Origin: Octadecabacter sp. B2R22
Lineage (GTDB): Bacteria > Pseudomonadota > Alphaproteobacteria > Rhodobacterales > Rhodobacteraceae
Assembly (NCBI RefSeq): GCF_018861045.1
Contig: NZ_JAHKQJ010000007.1
Span: 1,023,511 to 1,087,510 of the forward strand
Reading direction: 5' to 3'
DNA length: 64,000 bases
Positions 8,555 to 16,776 of this stretch are shown here, in pieces. Both the position numbers and the translations under genes were made by a program. The notes below the pieces were generated by a model. The model saw only the letters and a list, made by a program, of their open reading frames with translations. It searched no databases and was not told the DNA's origin. Within the stretch, counting starts at the first letter, position 1. Every line of letters begins with the position of its first letter.

Positions 8555-9103
8555 TTAGTGTCGAAATGGGCCCCGTGCCCGCCACATCCAGACGACCACT
8601 GAATAAAGCAAAAGCACCACGGCTGCGGTTGTAAGACCAGACTTCGCAATCGACGCAGCGCTGCTCACGTAGACAAGCGGAACCGAAACATTGGGGCCCT
8701 GCAAAATCATGGCAATGACACCTAGGTTTTCGAGGTAATCGAACAAAGCAGTGCCAATCGATAAGGTAACGCCCAAGCGAACCGTCCTTCCGTTCGGAAT
8801 GCGCCGCCCTAACCAACAAAACGTAGCGACCAATGTCACTGCCATTAAAGCTGGGTACAGGGTATCTAATGGAATTTGACGGTGCAGATAGAAACTGCGC
8901 CCCTCTTCCCCTAACGCATCCAGAAGCGCCACAGCATCAGCAACCCCATACCCCAAAGGGCGCATATCAAAGGCGATCTGCCCCGAAACCGCTTGGATAT
9001 GCGCCAGTGTGACACGGACCATAAGCAGATAAATCGCAGCCCCGATCAGCCCTGCGCCCGTCGCGATTACGCCAAGATGGCTTGACCAAATTTTGTTTGT
9101 CAT
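8555..9103 (-). CDS. four-helix membrane protein of unknown function
   Basis: This 182-residue integral membrane protein has about four transmembrane helices: near residues 8-30 (SHLGVIATGAGLIGAAIYLL), 82-100, 110-135 and 148-172. The soluble loop after the first helix is slightly acidic. I recognise no catalytic motif. It is divergent from a Crp/Fnr-type regulator gene 77 bp away, a layout often seen when the regulator controls its neighbour; that link is inference. Upstream of the ATG the minus strand reads AAGGAGCATCAAA, a strong ribosome site. It ends 30 bp from the convergent bpt gene, with no clear terminator between. Confidence 0.7.
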   Translation of the reverse strand: MTNKIWSSHLGVIATGAGLIGAAIYLLMVRVTLAHIQAVSGQIAFDMRPLGYGVADAVALLDALGEEGRSFYLHRQIPLDTLYPALMAVTLVATFCWLGRRIPNGRTVRLGVTLSIGTALFDYLENLGVIAMILQGPNVSVPLVYVSSAASIAKSGLTTAAVVLLLYSVVVWMWRARGPFRH

Positions 9104-9180
9104 TTTGATGCTCCTTAAACTGTGCCAGACATGACGGCATAAAAGGGCTTACGCATTATACTTTGATAAGGCGCTCCAGA

Positions 9181-9747
9181 ATGGATTTACGACGGTTTCT
9201 ATTGCAATCATCCGAGCTGCCCAACTGGGCCGGTGCCGATGACTTTGTGGCCGAGTGGGCCCAAACGTCTTTGGCGAAAGGTGCGCATCTTACACGACAA
9301 GACATGCCTGAAACCGAAGAGTTCATCGTCTTAGAAGGTCAGTTGGTCAGCAGCATATGTGATCCAGATGGCAAAGAAGTCTGCGTTGGGTTTCACCATG
9401 GCCCCTGCGTCATTACCCCCAATATTGCCCGCACGCGAAACGGCAACTCGCTTGTTTCGATTGAGGCGATGACTGATGCGAAGATTGCACGGATCGAAAG
9501 TGATCGGCTGACCGATCTGATGATTTCATCTGAACCTGTTCGCAATTGGGCGAATGCCATCCTGCAAGACGCGCTTAGCCGTAAAGCCGACCGCGAATGG
9601 TGTCTTGCGGCCCTTGGCGGGGCGGATCGGCTCGCTTGGTTTCGCGAAATTTATCCGGCTTATGAGGAAATCTTTACCCATTCCCTGATTGCATCCTATC
9701 TAGGGGTCACACCAGTCACCTTGAGCAGGCTGCGCAACGCAAAATAG
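9181..9747 (+). CDS. Crp/Fnr-type transcription regulator
   Basis: This 188-residue regulator has a cyclic-nucleotide-binding-like beta barrel (about residues 25-110, with FIVLEGQLVSSICDPDGKEVCVGF), a connecting helix and a C-terminal winged helix containing HSLIASYLGVTPVTLSRLR. There is no Fnr-type N-terminal cysteine cluster, and the cAMP-contact residues of Crp are not obvious, so the ligand is unknown. I start it at the ATG at 9181, since the in-frame TTG at 9163 adds only a short basic extension. The gene is divergent from the membrane protein at 8555-9103 and ends at a strong bidirectional terminator shared with the TRAP operon. Confidence 0.8.
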   Translation: MDLRRFLLQSSELPNWAGADDFVAEWAQTSLAKGAHLTRQDMPETEEFIVLEGQLVSSICDPDGKEVCVGFHHGPCVITPNIARTRNGNSLVSIEAMTDAKIARIESDRLTDLMISSEPVRNWANAILQDALSRKADREWCLAALGGADRLAWFREIYPAYEEIFTHSLIASYLGVTPVTLSRLRNAK

Positions 9748-9758
9748 ACCTGTTAACG

Positions 9759-9788
9759 AAAAAGGGCGCCCGATGAAGGCGCCCTTTT
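9759..9788. terminator. bidirectional intrinsic terminator
   Basis: AAAAGGGCGCC and GGCGCCCTTTT form an 11-bp stem around a 7-nt loop, with A- and T-rich ends on both strands. It lies between the regulator stop (9747) and the convergent TRAP large-permease stop (9809) and can serve both. Confidence 0.85.
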
Positions 9789-9808
9789 CTAAGTCTATGA
9801 TCCTGCGA

Positions 9809-12160
9809 TCAGTTCAACAGGTTTGGCACGATCGTCACGATGCTTGGCACCAGTGCGAGGATCAGCAAGCCGCCAACTTGGATCAGCACGAATGGCAAGA
9901 CCCCGCGATAGATGTGCCCTGTTGTGACCTCTTTCGGGGCGACCCCGCGCAGATAGAATAGTGCGAACCCGAACGGTGGTGTCAGGAACGACGTCTGCAA
10001 GTTCACCGCGATCATGATTGTTACCCATTTCGGATCGAACGTGCCGCCGTAGATGACAGGTCCGACGATCGGGATCACGATGTAGATGATCTCAAGAAAG
10101 TCGAGAACGAAGCCCAGCACGAAGAGCACCAGCATAACGATCAGGAACACAGTCCATTCTTCGTCAAAGCTGCGCAGGAACTGCTGGATGTAATGTTCCC
10201 CACCGAACGAGATCACGACCAAGTTCAACAGTTGCGAGCCGATAAGGATGGTGAATACCATGCTCGTCACTTTTGCTGTTTCGCGCACAACAGGCGTCAG
10301 GATGCCGCCAAGCCACAACACTGTGCAGGCATAAAGCAGACCGAACATCGCAAACAAGAACATCGAGAACGCGAAGAGGAAGGCAAGATAGTCTTCGAAT
10401 GCCACGTCCTCTTGGCCGATGCGCATGTCAAAATTCACCCCGACAATCAGCAACAGGGCAATCGCGCCTGTGGCCAACAAGATGATCTTGCCCGACTTTT
10501 CGTCATCCGCAAGCTTGCGGTAGGCCGCCAACATAATCGCCCCTGCCGCACCAAGTGCAGCCGCAGGTGTCGGGTTGGTAATCCCACCAAGGATCGACCC
10601 CAGCACAGCCACGATCAGAACCAGCGGTGGGAAGACCACGCGCAGCAGATCGTTTTTAGCAAGGCGCCCCATGGCTGGGATCAATGTCCAGCACACCAGC
10701 AACAACGGCAGGATGACAATCAAAGTCGTCACACCCGGCGTCGTCAGCGGGTTGATCAGCCCGACATCAGCCAGCAAGATCAGCAAGACTCCGACACCAC
10801 CAATCAGAAGTGGTGTGGGATCAGCGCTAGGGGCAACCCCACGTGCGGTTGTCAGGATCAACGCGAGAAGCAGTGCCATAATGGCGATGCCTGTGCCGAT
10901 CACTGGTGCGTCCTCGACCTTTTGTGCGATCAGCGTTGCGCGTTCTTCATCGCTCAGGGCGCGGGCTTCGGCGACGCCACCAGCGTCATCGATTGCAGCC
11001 TGTTCCGCCAAAGCAGCGTTCCATGCTTCATCGCCGTGCAGTACTTGCATCGCTGCCGCGCAGTCATCCGATACACCTGTCCGCAAGCTGGCCGTTTGGC
11101 CTGCATCGGTAAAGCTATCGACGATCACAGATTGGCTGCCGACAACGCCGAGGTTCATCAAGAACACCAACGCAATGATCAGACCACCTGGCACAGCAAG
11201 GAACCATGTCAGCCCTTCGTTGCGCGTGATGGGTTCACCCGTTGCGCCACCCATTTCAACCGCAGGTGCTTTGTGTGGGTTCAACATCGCAAACCCGAAT
11301 GCATAGGCTGCATAAAGGAAGGCCAGCAAAATACCCGGCAACAGCGCCGCTTGGAACAACGTCCCAACCGATACCACCGCAGGTTCACCGAGATAGGTCA
11401 AGGCATCCGAACACCCGACCAGCTGCGCGCGTTCTTCTTGCGCCGCTGAATAAAGGTCTCCCGCCAATGTGCCCAAAAGCACGATAACAATGGAGGGTGG
11501 AATGATCTGGCCCAAAGTCCCCGACGCGGCGATAACACCCGTCGCGAGTTCTTTTGAATAGCCCGCACGCAACATGGTTGGCAGGGACAAAAGGCCCATC
11601 GTCACAACCGTCGCGCCCACGATCCCTGTGGAGGCCGCCAAGAACGCGCCCACAACAACAACCGACACAGCCAGACCGCCCGGCAAAGGCCCGAACACCC
11701 GCGACATTGTTGTCAGAAGATCATCGGCGATTTTGGAACGTTCCAACGTAATGCCCATCAAGACGAACATCACCACCGCCAGCAGCGTTTCAATCGACTG
11801 CCCCGCAAGAACACGTTCGTTCATCCGGTTCACAACGAACGAAAGATTGCGATCCAAGGCCGTTTCCCAGCCACCAACAAACACGGCTTCGCCGATACGC
11901 GGAAGATCAGGGAACCTGAAGGTCGATATCGCGTCCGCCCTCACCCCGTCTGCGATCAGGGCAGCGTATTCAGCAGACCCCTTATCAATCGCTTGGTGGA
12001 TCAGGTAACCGCCTGAATCCAGCGCCGCGATAATCGCGAATGAAATAACCGCCGCGCCACCAATGGCAAACGCCACTGGAAAGCCTGACAAAATCCCGCC
12101 GAATAGGCACAGGAATACGATGATAAGGCCAATTTCGACCCCGTCCAAACCAAAGAGCAT
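9809..12160 (-). CDS. dctM: TRAP transporter large permease, long form
   Basis: This 783-residue large membrane subunit belongs to a tripartite ATP-independent periplasmic transporter, a sodium- or proton-coupled uptake system. The core DctM signatures are present: the GFPVAFAIGGAA start, ASTGIVGATVVTMGLLSLPTML, GTLGQIIPPSIVIVLLG and, near the end, LDFLEIIYIVIPIVGP and NLQTSFLTPPFGFALFYLRG. It is far longer than the usual 430 residues. The extra length comes from additional helices and an extracytoplasmic segment around residues 330-410, rich in acidic residues. Such long forms occur with extended DctQ partners, as here. Its start overlaps the DctQ stop by 1 nt, so the two are translationally coupled. 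Confidence 0.93.
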   Translation of the reverse strand: MLFGLDGVEIGLIIVFLCLFGGILSGFPVAFAIGGAAVISFAIIAALDSGGYLIHQAIDKGSAEYAALIADGVRADAISTFRFPDLPRIGEAVFVGGWETALDRNLSFVVNRMNERVLAGQSIETLLAVVMFVLMGITLERSKIADDLLTTMSRVFGPLPGGLAVSVVVVGAFLAASTGIVGATVVTMGLLSLPTMLRAGYSKELATGVIAASGTLGQIIPPSIVIVLLGTLAGDLYSAAQEERAQLVGCSDALTYLGEPAVVSVGTLFQAALLPGILLAFLYAAYAFGFAMLNPHKAPAVEMGGATGEPITRNEGLTWFLAVPGGLIIALVFLMNLGVVGSQSVIVDSFTDAGQTASLRTGVSDDCAAAMQVLHGDEAWNAALAEQAAIDDAGGVAEARALSDEERATLIAQKVEDAPVIGTGIAIMALLLALILTTARGVAPSADPTPLLIGGVGVLLILLADVGLINPLTTPGVTTLIVILPLLLVCWTLIPAMGRLAKNDLLRVVFPPLVLIVAVLGSILGGITNPTPAAALGAAGAIMLAAYRKLADDEKSGKIILLATGAIALLLIVGVNFDMRIGQEDVAFEDYLAFLFAFSMFLFAMFGLLYACTVLWLGGILTPVVRETAKVTSMVFTILIGSQLLNLVVISFGGEHYIQQFLRSFDEEWTVFLIVMLVLFVLGFVLDFLEIIYIVIPIVGPVIYGGTFDPKWVTIMIAVNLQTSFLTPPFGFALFYLRGVAPKEVTTGHIYRGVLPFVLIQVGGLLILALVPSIVTIVPNLLN

Positions 12161-13218
12161 TAGTGTGTCCCCTCAAATGCTTCTTGGCCTTCGCCAAGGC
12201 TATCACGGTCTAGGTGTTTACCTATGCTGTCTTCTCCTTCGACCAGCTCCAGATAGGATCGGTAGAAGAACGCGACCGCTTGCAGCAGAACCAGTGCGGT
12301 GAAGGTCACCAGCAGGATTTTGAACAAGAAATAAGCGTTGAACCCGTTCGGGCTAAAGCCGATTGTTTCGATGTTCCAACGCAGCGCCCGTGCCTTTGTG
12401 ATCAGACGATCAAGGCTGTCAGAAGCCGACGGGTTCGGCACCACCAGATGGCGCCACAAGAAATACCAGCCATACATCCACGTCAGGATCGCGGCAGGTA
12501 CCATAAAGATGATGGACCCGATCATATCGATCAGGCGTTTGGTGCGGTGACCAACAGCGGAATAGACCAAATCAACCCGCACATGGCTGCCCTGAACGAA
12601 GGTATAAGTCACACATAGGCAGACTATCATCGCGTTATAAAGCTTCAGGCTTTCGGCCCACCAGCTGACGTCGTGGGTGATGGCCATACCGAACCCGATG
12701 GAAATTTCGGACACCGCAAACACGCGCTGCATAAAGATGATCACCACTTGGATCAGCACCATGAGCAGGCCAGACCATGCAAAGAAACGCCCGACTTTAT
12801 TGGCAAACCCTTCCAGCACGCGCACACAGCCCCACATGAAAGGGCGGTACGAAAACGCTGCGATCGTCACGACCAAGAAGATGCTGAACGCCGCAAAGAA
12901 CAGTTCAACCGAACCGCCATAGTAAATGAACCGCATCAGCGATTCTTTCACGGCGGCATCTGGCATATTGCCATTCACAAACGGCACCCATGCCAACCAA
13001 TCGGCGGGGTGCGTTACAGCGTATGCGATGTTGTAAAATGCTTCGAGAATATTGGCGAACACCCAAACAAGGCTGTTCCAAATAGCGCCCAATACTGTCG
13101 CTGCGGGTTCTATGGGGTCCGCTCCTTCAGGGACATTCCCCTGAAGCCGTTCAACCCAAACCGTAAATCCGTTTTCGTAGGATGCCCAGAAGCCCTCTTG
13201 TGCGGCGTCTTCTTCCAT
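12160..13218 (-). CDS. dctQ: TRAP transporter small permease, extended
   Basis: This small membrane subunit of the TRAP transporter is 352 residues, while simple DctQ proteins are near 170-200. The DctQ core with four helices lies in the C-terminal two thirds (WSGLLMVLIQVVIIFMQRVF, LYNAMIVCLCVTYTF, HVRVDLVYSAVGHRTKRLIDMIG). It is preceded by an N-terminal extension with two further likely helices. VRVDLVYS corresponds to the conserved DctQ helix motif. It pairs with the long DctM downstream, and a periplasmic binding protein gene lies upstream. A hairpin sits in the 124-bp gap after the binding protein gene. Confidence 0.9.
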   Translation of the reverse strand: MEEDAAQEGFWASYENGFTVWVERLQGNVPEGADPIEPAATVLGAIWNSLVWVFANILEAFYNIAYAVTHPADWLAWVPFVNGNMPDAAVKESLMRFIYYGGSVELFFAAFSIFLVVTIAAFSYRPFMWGCVRVLEGFANKVGRFFAWSGLLMVLIQVVIIFMQRVFAVSEISIGFGMAITHDVSWWAESLKLYNAMIVCLCVTYTFVQGSHVRVDLVYSAVGHRTKRLIDMIGSIIFMVPAAILTWMYGWYFLWRHLVVPNPSASDSLDRLITKARALRWNIETIGFSPNGFNAYFLFKILLVTFTALVLLQAVAFFYRSYLELVEGEDSIGKHLDRDSLGEGQEAFEGTH

Positions 13219-13280
13219 GTCCCTGCCCCCATTCGTGGTCTTGAATATTGCTCACTGATCCCAAACCAGTGAGGAGAAAG

Positions 13281-13300
13281 CCCCGCCGTTTCCAGCGGGG
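13281..13300 (-). terminator. intercistronic hairpin after dctP
   Basis: CCCCGC and GCGGGG pair around an 8-nt loop in the gap between dctP and dctQ. On the minus strand the stem is followed by CTTTCTCC. It probably acts as a partial terminator or a 3'-end protector, letting the binding protein be made in excess over the membrane subunits, as is common in TRAP operons. Confidence 0.55.
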
Positions 13301-13342
13301 CCCCTATTTCTTACTGCCGGTCAAATTGACCAGCGAACGGGC

Positions 13343-14428
13343 TTAGCCGCCCATTACGCGGTCACGCTGTGTGCGGTACGCACCTTCGGACTTGGAGATC
13401 CAGGAAGAAGACGCAGCCATGGAAGAGTTGTAGGACGCGCGAACACGGTCATACAGTTCATCGCCAGCGTACTGGTCCATAGTCTCTTTCGCAGCAACGC
13501 CCATCGCGTCCCAAACAGAGTCAGGAAATTCCAGAACCTTAACACCACCGGCTTGCAGACGCTCAAGCGCTGCACCGTTGTTGTTCATGAACTGAGCAAG
13601 GTTCCACTGGTGTGCTTCGCCAGATGCGATCTCGACGATCTTCTGGTGCGCTGGAGACAGCTCGTTGAACACGTCAAGGTTTGTCGCGAGGGACAGGCCT
13701 GCGCCCGGCTCGTGCATACCCGCAGTGTAGTAGAACTTGGTGATTTCCTGGAAACCAGCCTTTTCATCAGCCCATGGGCCGATCCACTCGGTACCGTCGA
13801 TGGCGCCGGATGCGAGGGCTTGGTACACTTCAGCACCTGGAAGGTTCTGAATGGAAGCACCCATGTTACCAAGAGCTTGACCACCAAGACCAGGCATACG
13901 GAACTTCAGACCTTGGAAGTCTTCTGGGCCTGTGATCTCCTGAGAGAACCAACCACCAGCCTGTGGGCCAGTGTTACCCGCGAGGAAGGACTTCAGACCA
14001 AAGATTTCACCCAACTCGGAGTGCAGATCATGGCCTTCACCGTTGTAGTACCAGTTCATCAGTTCCTGTGGGGACATGCCGAATGGTACGGATGTGAAGA
14101 ACGCATATGCTGGGTGCTGACCTACGAAGTAATAGTCAGCGCCGTGATACATGTCTGCTTGGCCGGATGTGACCGCGTCAAACACTTCGAATGCGCCAAC
14201 GAGTTCGCCAGCAGCTTTAAGGTCGATGGTCAGAGTGCCATCAGACATTGCTGTGATCGTGTCAGCTGCGCGTTGCGCTGCATCGTGAACACCCGCAAGG
14301 CCACGGCCCCACGTTGTTACCATAGTCAAAGTGCGGTTGCCCTGAGCGTACGCAGGTGCAGCAAGAGTTGTCGCTGCGGCGGCTGTGCCACCAAGTGCGG
14401 AATTCTTTAGAAAAGAACGACGATCCAT
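13343..14428 (-). CDS. dctP: TRAP transporter substrate-binding protein, TakP-like
   Basis: This 361-residue periplasmic binding protein has a twin-arginine signal (MDRRSFLKNSALGG...YAQ) and a DctP fold. The segments GRGLAGVHDAAQRAADTI, PQAGGWFSQEI, GLKFRMPGLGGQALG and SGAIDGTEWIGPWAD resemble the TakP/alpha-keto-acid binding branch, where the Arg of KFRMPG and the late Trp/Glu contact the carboxylate ligand. The substrate is therefore likely a 2-oxo or related organic acid. GGGAGGAAA precedes the ATG. It heads the operon dctP-dctQ-dctM and is divergent from a two-component system. A CceR-like site lies 160 bp upstream. Confidence 0.92.
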   Translation of the reverse strand: MDRRSFLKNSALGGTAAAATTLAAPAYAQGNRTLTMVTTWGRGLAGVHDAAQRAADTITAMSDGTLTIDLKAAGELVGAFEVFDAVTSGQADMYHGADYYFVGQHPAYAFFTSVPFGMSPQELMNWYYNGEGHDLHSELGEIFGLKSFLAGNTGPQAGGWFSQEITGPEDFQGLKFRMPGLGGQALGNMGASIQNLPGAEVYQALASGAIDGTEWIGPWADEKAGFQEITKFYYTAGMHEPGAGLSLATNLDVFNELSPAHQKIVEIASGEAHQWNLAQFMNNNGAALERLQAGGVKVLEFPDSVWDAMGVAAKETMDQYAGDELYDRVRASYNSSMAASSSWISKSEGAYRTQRDRVMGG

Positions 14429-14588
14429 ATGATATTTCCTCCCATGGAATTAGGCGCCTTCCCTCTCCCAAGGGTCGGCAGATCGTTTCAAGTCCTCGAA
14501 CGTTACTCTTTCATTTTGATATGCGAAATACCCACTGACCCGTAGAACGGCTGAAATTGTAAGCAAATCTGACCAGTTACGGCCATTT

Positions 14589-14601
14589 GGTTGCGCTAAC
14601 A
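14589..14601. promoter_or_regulatory. CceR-like site between the TRAP operon and its two-component system
   Basis: GGTTGCGCTAACA is the exact reverse complement of TGTTAGCGCAACC found upstream of fba at 30773-30785. It resembles the GTTAnCGnTAAC palindrome that I recall for the LacI-type carbon regulator CceR of Rhodobacter. It lies 72 bp before the sensor-kinase start and could act on either divergent unit. Confidence 0.5.
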
Positions 14602-14673
14602 GGCCCAATAGAGGGGCCATGCGTGCCAACCAGCCCTACCAAGTGCCGCCAAAGCAAGTTAACGATTCGCGCC

Positions 14674-16107
14674 ATGCGATCCCTGTTTTCAAACCTGCGC
14701 CAACGCCTCTCGCCCAACTACGGCCAAAAGCTGTTCTTGCTGGCGACCGTGCCGCTGTTGCTTTGTGTGACCATCATCACATTGATCGTGGCGGGCCAAT
14801 CGCGCCAGTTGGCCGAACGCGAAATCCGCGCGCTTGAAACCCAACTGATCGACGCAAAACGCGCCGAACTTCAAAACTATATGTCACTGGCGCGCACGGC
14901 CTTCGTGAACATCTACGGGCGCGCCGCACCTGATGACGAACAAGCCAAGCTTGAAGTCACCCGCATCCTGTCCGCGATGATTTATGGCCAAGACGGATAT
15001 TTCTTTGTGTTCGACTACGAAGGCAACAACCTTGTGGCACCGCGCCAAACCGACCTGATCGGTGAAAACTGGTTGGGGCTTCAGGATCAAAACGGGGTTA
15101 TGATTACCGATGAAATCGTCCGCCTTGCGCGTTCGGGGGGCGGCTACCATGAAATCGATTGGCTCAAACCGTCCACGGGTGAAGCAGCCCCGATGATCGT
15201 AATCGTTAGTGGTCTGCAAGATTGGCGATGGGCCATCGGGACAGGTATTTTCATCGACGACGTCTTGGAAACCGTTGCCGCCGCCCGCGCTGACGTCGAG
15301 GCCCGCATCCAACAAACCACCTTTTACATTCTATTGGTGACGATTGCGGCGCTGATCATCGTCTTTGGCTCTGGCATGATGTTCAACATTCGTGAACGCC
15401 GCCTTGCGGATGCGAAACTCAAGCAGCTCACCGAACGTATTATCGATACCCAAGAAGAAGAACGCAGTCGCGTGGCCCGTGAACTTCACGACGGGATCAG
15501 CCAGATCCTTGTGTCTGTGCGGTATGCTCTTGAACTGGCCCGCCGTCGTTTGACCACAGGTGACGCCCGCGCCGGCGAGAGCCTTGATAAAGGGATCGAT
15601 AGCCTTGGGGGGGCGATCCAAGAGGTGCGCCGCATTTCGCGGGACTTGCGCCCCGGTGTGCTAGATGACCTCGGGCTTGGCCCAGCGCTTCAGTCCCTCA
15701 CCAGTGAATTCAGCACGCGCACTGGGATAAACGTTGATTTTGAAACGGTCGTGTTTCGCGGACGTCTAGATGAAGAAGGCCGCATCGCACTGTACCGTGT
15801 TGCCCAAGAAGCCCTAACCAATATCGAACGCCACGCCGGAGCCAGTGAAGTCGCCCTCTCTCTGACCGGAAGCCGCAAAGGGGCCGTCATGCGCATCTCT
15901 GACAATGGCCGTGGCATTCCTCAGGGACGCAGCAGCAATCCGGGACTGGGCCTGCGCAATATGGCGGAACGGATGGAACAACTGGACGGCTCCTTGGACA
16001 TCACATCTTCGCGCACTGGGACCACGATCCTTGCTATGATACCACTCAGCCACATGTTGCGCCCCACCACAGCAACCACGACAGACACAGGACAGACACC
16101 GACATGA
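14674..16107 (+). CDS. sensor histidine kinase with Cache domain
   Basis: This 477-residue membrane sensor kinase of the NarL/DegS type has a first transmembrane helix at about residues 18-42. A periplasmic single-Cache domain follows (YGQDGYFFVFDYEGNNLVAP, WRWAIGTGIFIDDV), then a second helix (FYILLVTIAALIIVFGSGMMF). The HisKA_3 helix contains the phospho-His in RVARELHDGISQ, and a HATPase domain carries RVAQEALTNIERHA and GLGLRNMAERM. I chose the ATG at 14674; a TTG at 14587 would add 29 residues unlike the family. Cache domains of this kind bind small organic acids. The gene is divergent from a TRAP operon, so it probably senses that transporter's substrate. Confidence 0.88.
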   Translation: MRSLFSNLRQRLSPNYGQKLFLLATVPLLLCVTIITLIVAGQSRQLAEREIRALETQLIDAKRAELQNYMSLARTAFVNIYGRAAPDDEQAKLEVTRILSAMIYGQDGYFFVFDYEGNNLVAPRQTDLIGENWLGLQDQNGVMITDEIVRLARSGGGYHEIDWLKPSTGEAAPMIVIVSGLQDWRWAIGTGIFIDDVLETVAAARADVEARIQQTTFYILLVTIAALIIVFGSGMMFNIRERRLADAKLKQLTERIIDTQEEERSRVARELHDGISQILVSVRYALELARRRLTTGDARAGESLDKGIDSLGGAIQEVRRISRDLRPGVLDDLGLGPALQSLTSEFSTRTGINVDFETVVFRGRLDEEGRIALYRVAQEALTNIERHAGASEVALSLTGSRKGAVMRISDNGRGIPQGRSSNPGLGLRNMAERMEQLDGSLDITSSRTGTTILAMIPLSHMLRPTTATTTDTGQTPT

Positions 16108-16772
16108 CCGCGCTATCTTCGCCCGACAGCACCACCCCGACCCGCGTTGTGATCGTTGATGATCACCCCATGGTCGCTGAGGGCATTCAAGCCATTCTTG
16201 AAACTTACGATGATCTTGAGATCGTTGGCGTCCTTAGCAACGGTCAAGACGCGATCGACCAAGTACAGGACCTGTCGCCCGACGTGATGTTGCTTGACCT
16301 GAACATGCCCGGCGTCAGTGGCCTGTCCGCGATTGAGATCATCCTTGAACGACGCCCCCAAACCCACATTCTAATTCTGTCCATGCACGACAGCCCCGAA
16401 TACATTTCGACTGCGTTGAACCACGGCGCAAAAGGCTACGTCCTAAAAGACGTCCCGACCGAGGAAATCAAGACCGCGATCGACACGGTCCTCGCGGGTG
16501 GCGAATACCTGTGCACGGGCGCGCGCGGATCACTTAAGCCACGCACCACCGATGGTCGCGAACCACTGACATCCCGCGAGCAGGAAATCCTGCTGGAACT
16601 GGCACAGGGCAAGTCCAACAAAGACGTCGCCGAGGGGCTCCATATCTCCGTGCGCACGGTGGAAACCCACCGCAAGAACATCAAACGCAAGCTGGGTATC
16701 AGCAGCACCGCCGGCCTGACCCGCTACGCCATGGAACATGGCGTTCTGCAAGGCACTGGTCGTTTGGGTTGA
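16104..16772 (+). CDS. NarL/FixJ-type response regulator
   Basis: This 222-residue response regulator has an N-terminal receiver domain (VIVDDHPMVAEGIQAIL, with phospho-acceptor Asp65 in VMLLDLNMPG and the KDVPTEEI switch lysine) and a C-terminal LuxR-type helix-turn-helix (LTSREQEILLELAQGKSNKDVAEGLHISVRTVETHRKNI). Its ATG overlaps the kinase stop (ATGA), so the pair is co-translated. By its position opposite the TRAP operon it probably activates dctPQM in response to substrate; this is inferred, not shown. It converges with an RTX gene whose stop is only 5 bp away, with no terminator between. Confidence 0.92.
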   Translation: MTALSSPDSTTPTRVVIVDDHPMVAEGIQAILETYDDLEIVGVLSNGQDAIDQVQDLSPDVMLLDLNMPGVSGLSAIEIILERRPQTHILILSMHDSPEYISTALNHGAKGYVLKDVPTEEIKTAIDTVLAGGEYLCTGARGSLKPRTTDGREPLTSREQEILLELAQGKSNKDVAEGLHISVRTVETHRKNIKRKLGISSTAGLTRYAMEHGVLQGTGRLG

Positions 16773-16776
16773 TGTA

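Noticed and set aside
10193-11449. Long open frame of about 418 codons opposite the TRAP large permease
   Set aside because: It is antisense to a clear DctM gene with intact motifs, its product is low-complexity (rich in Gln, His, Arg) and it has no ribosome site.
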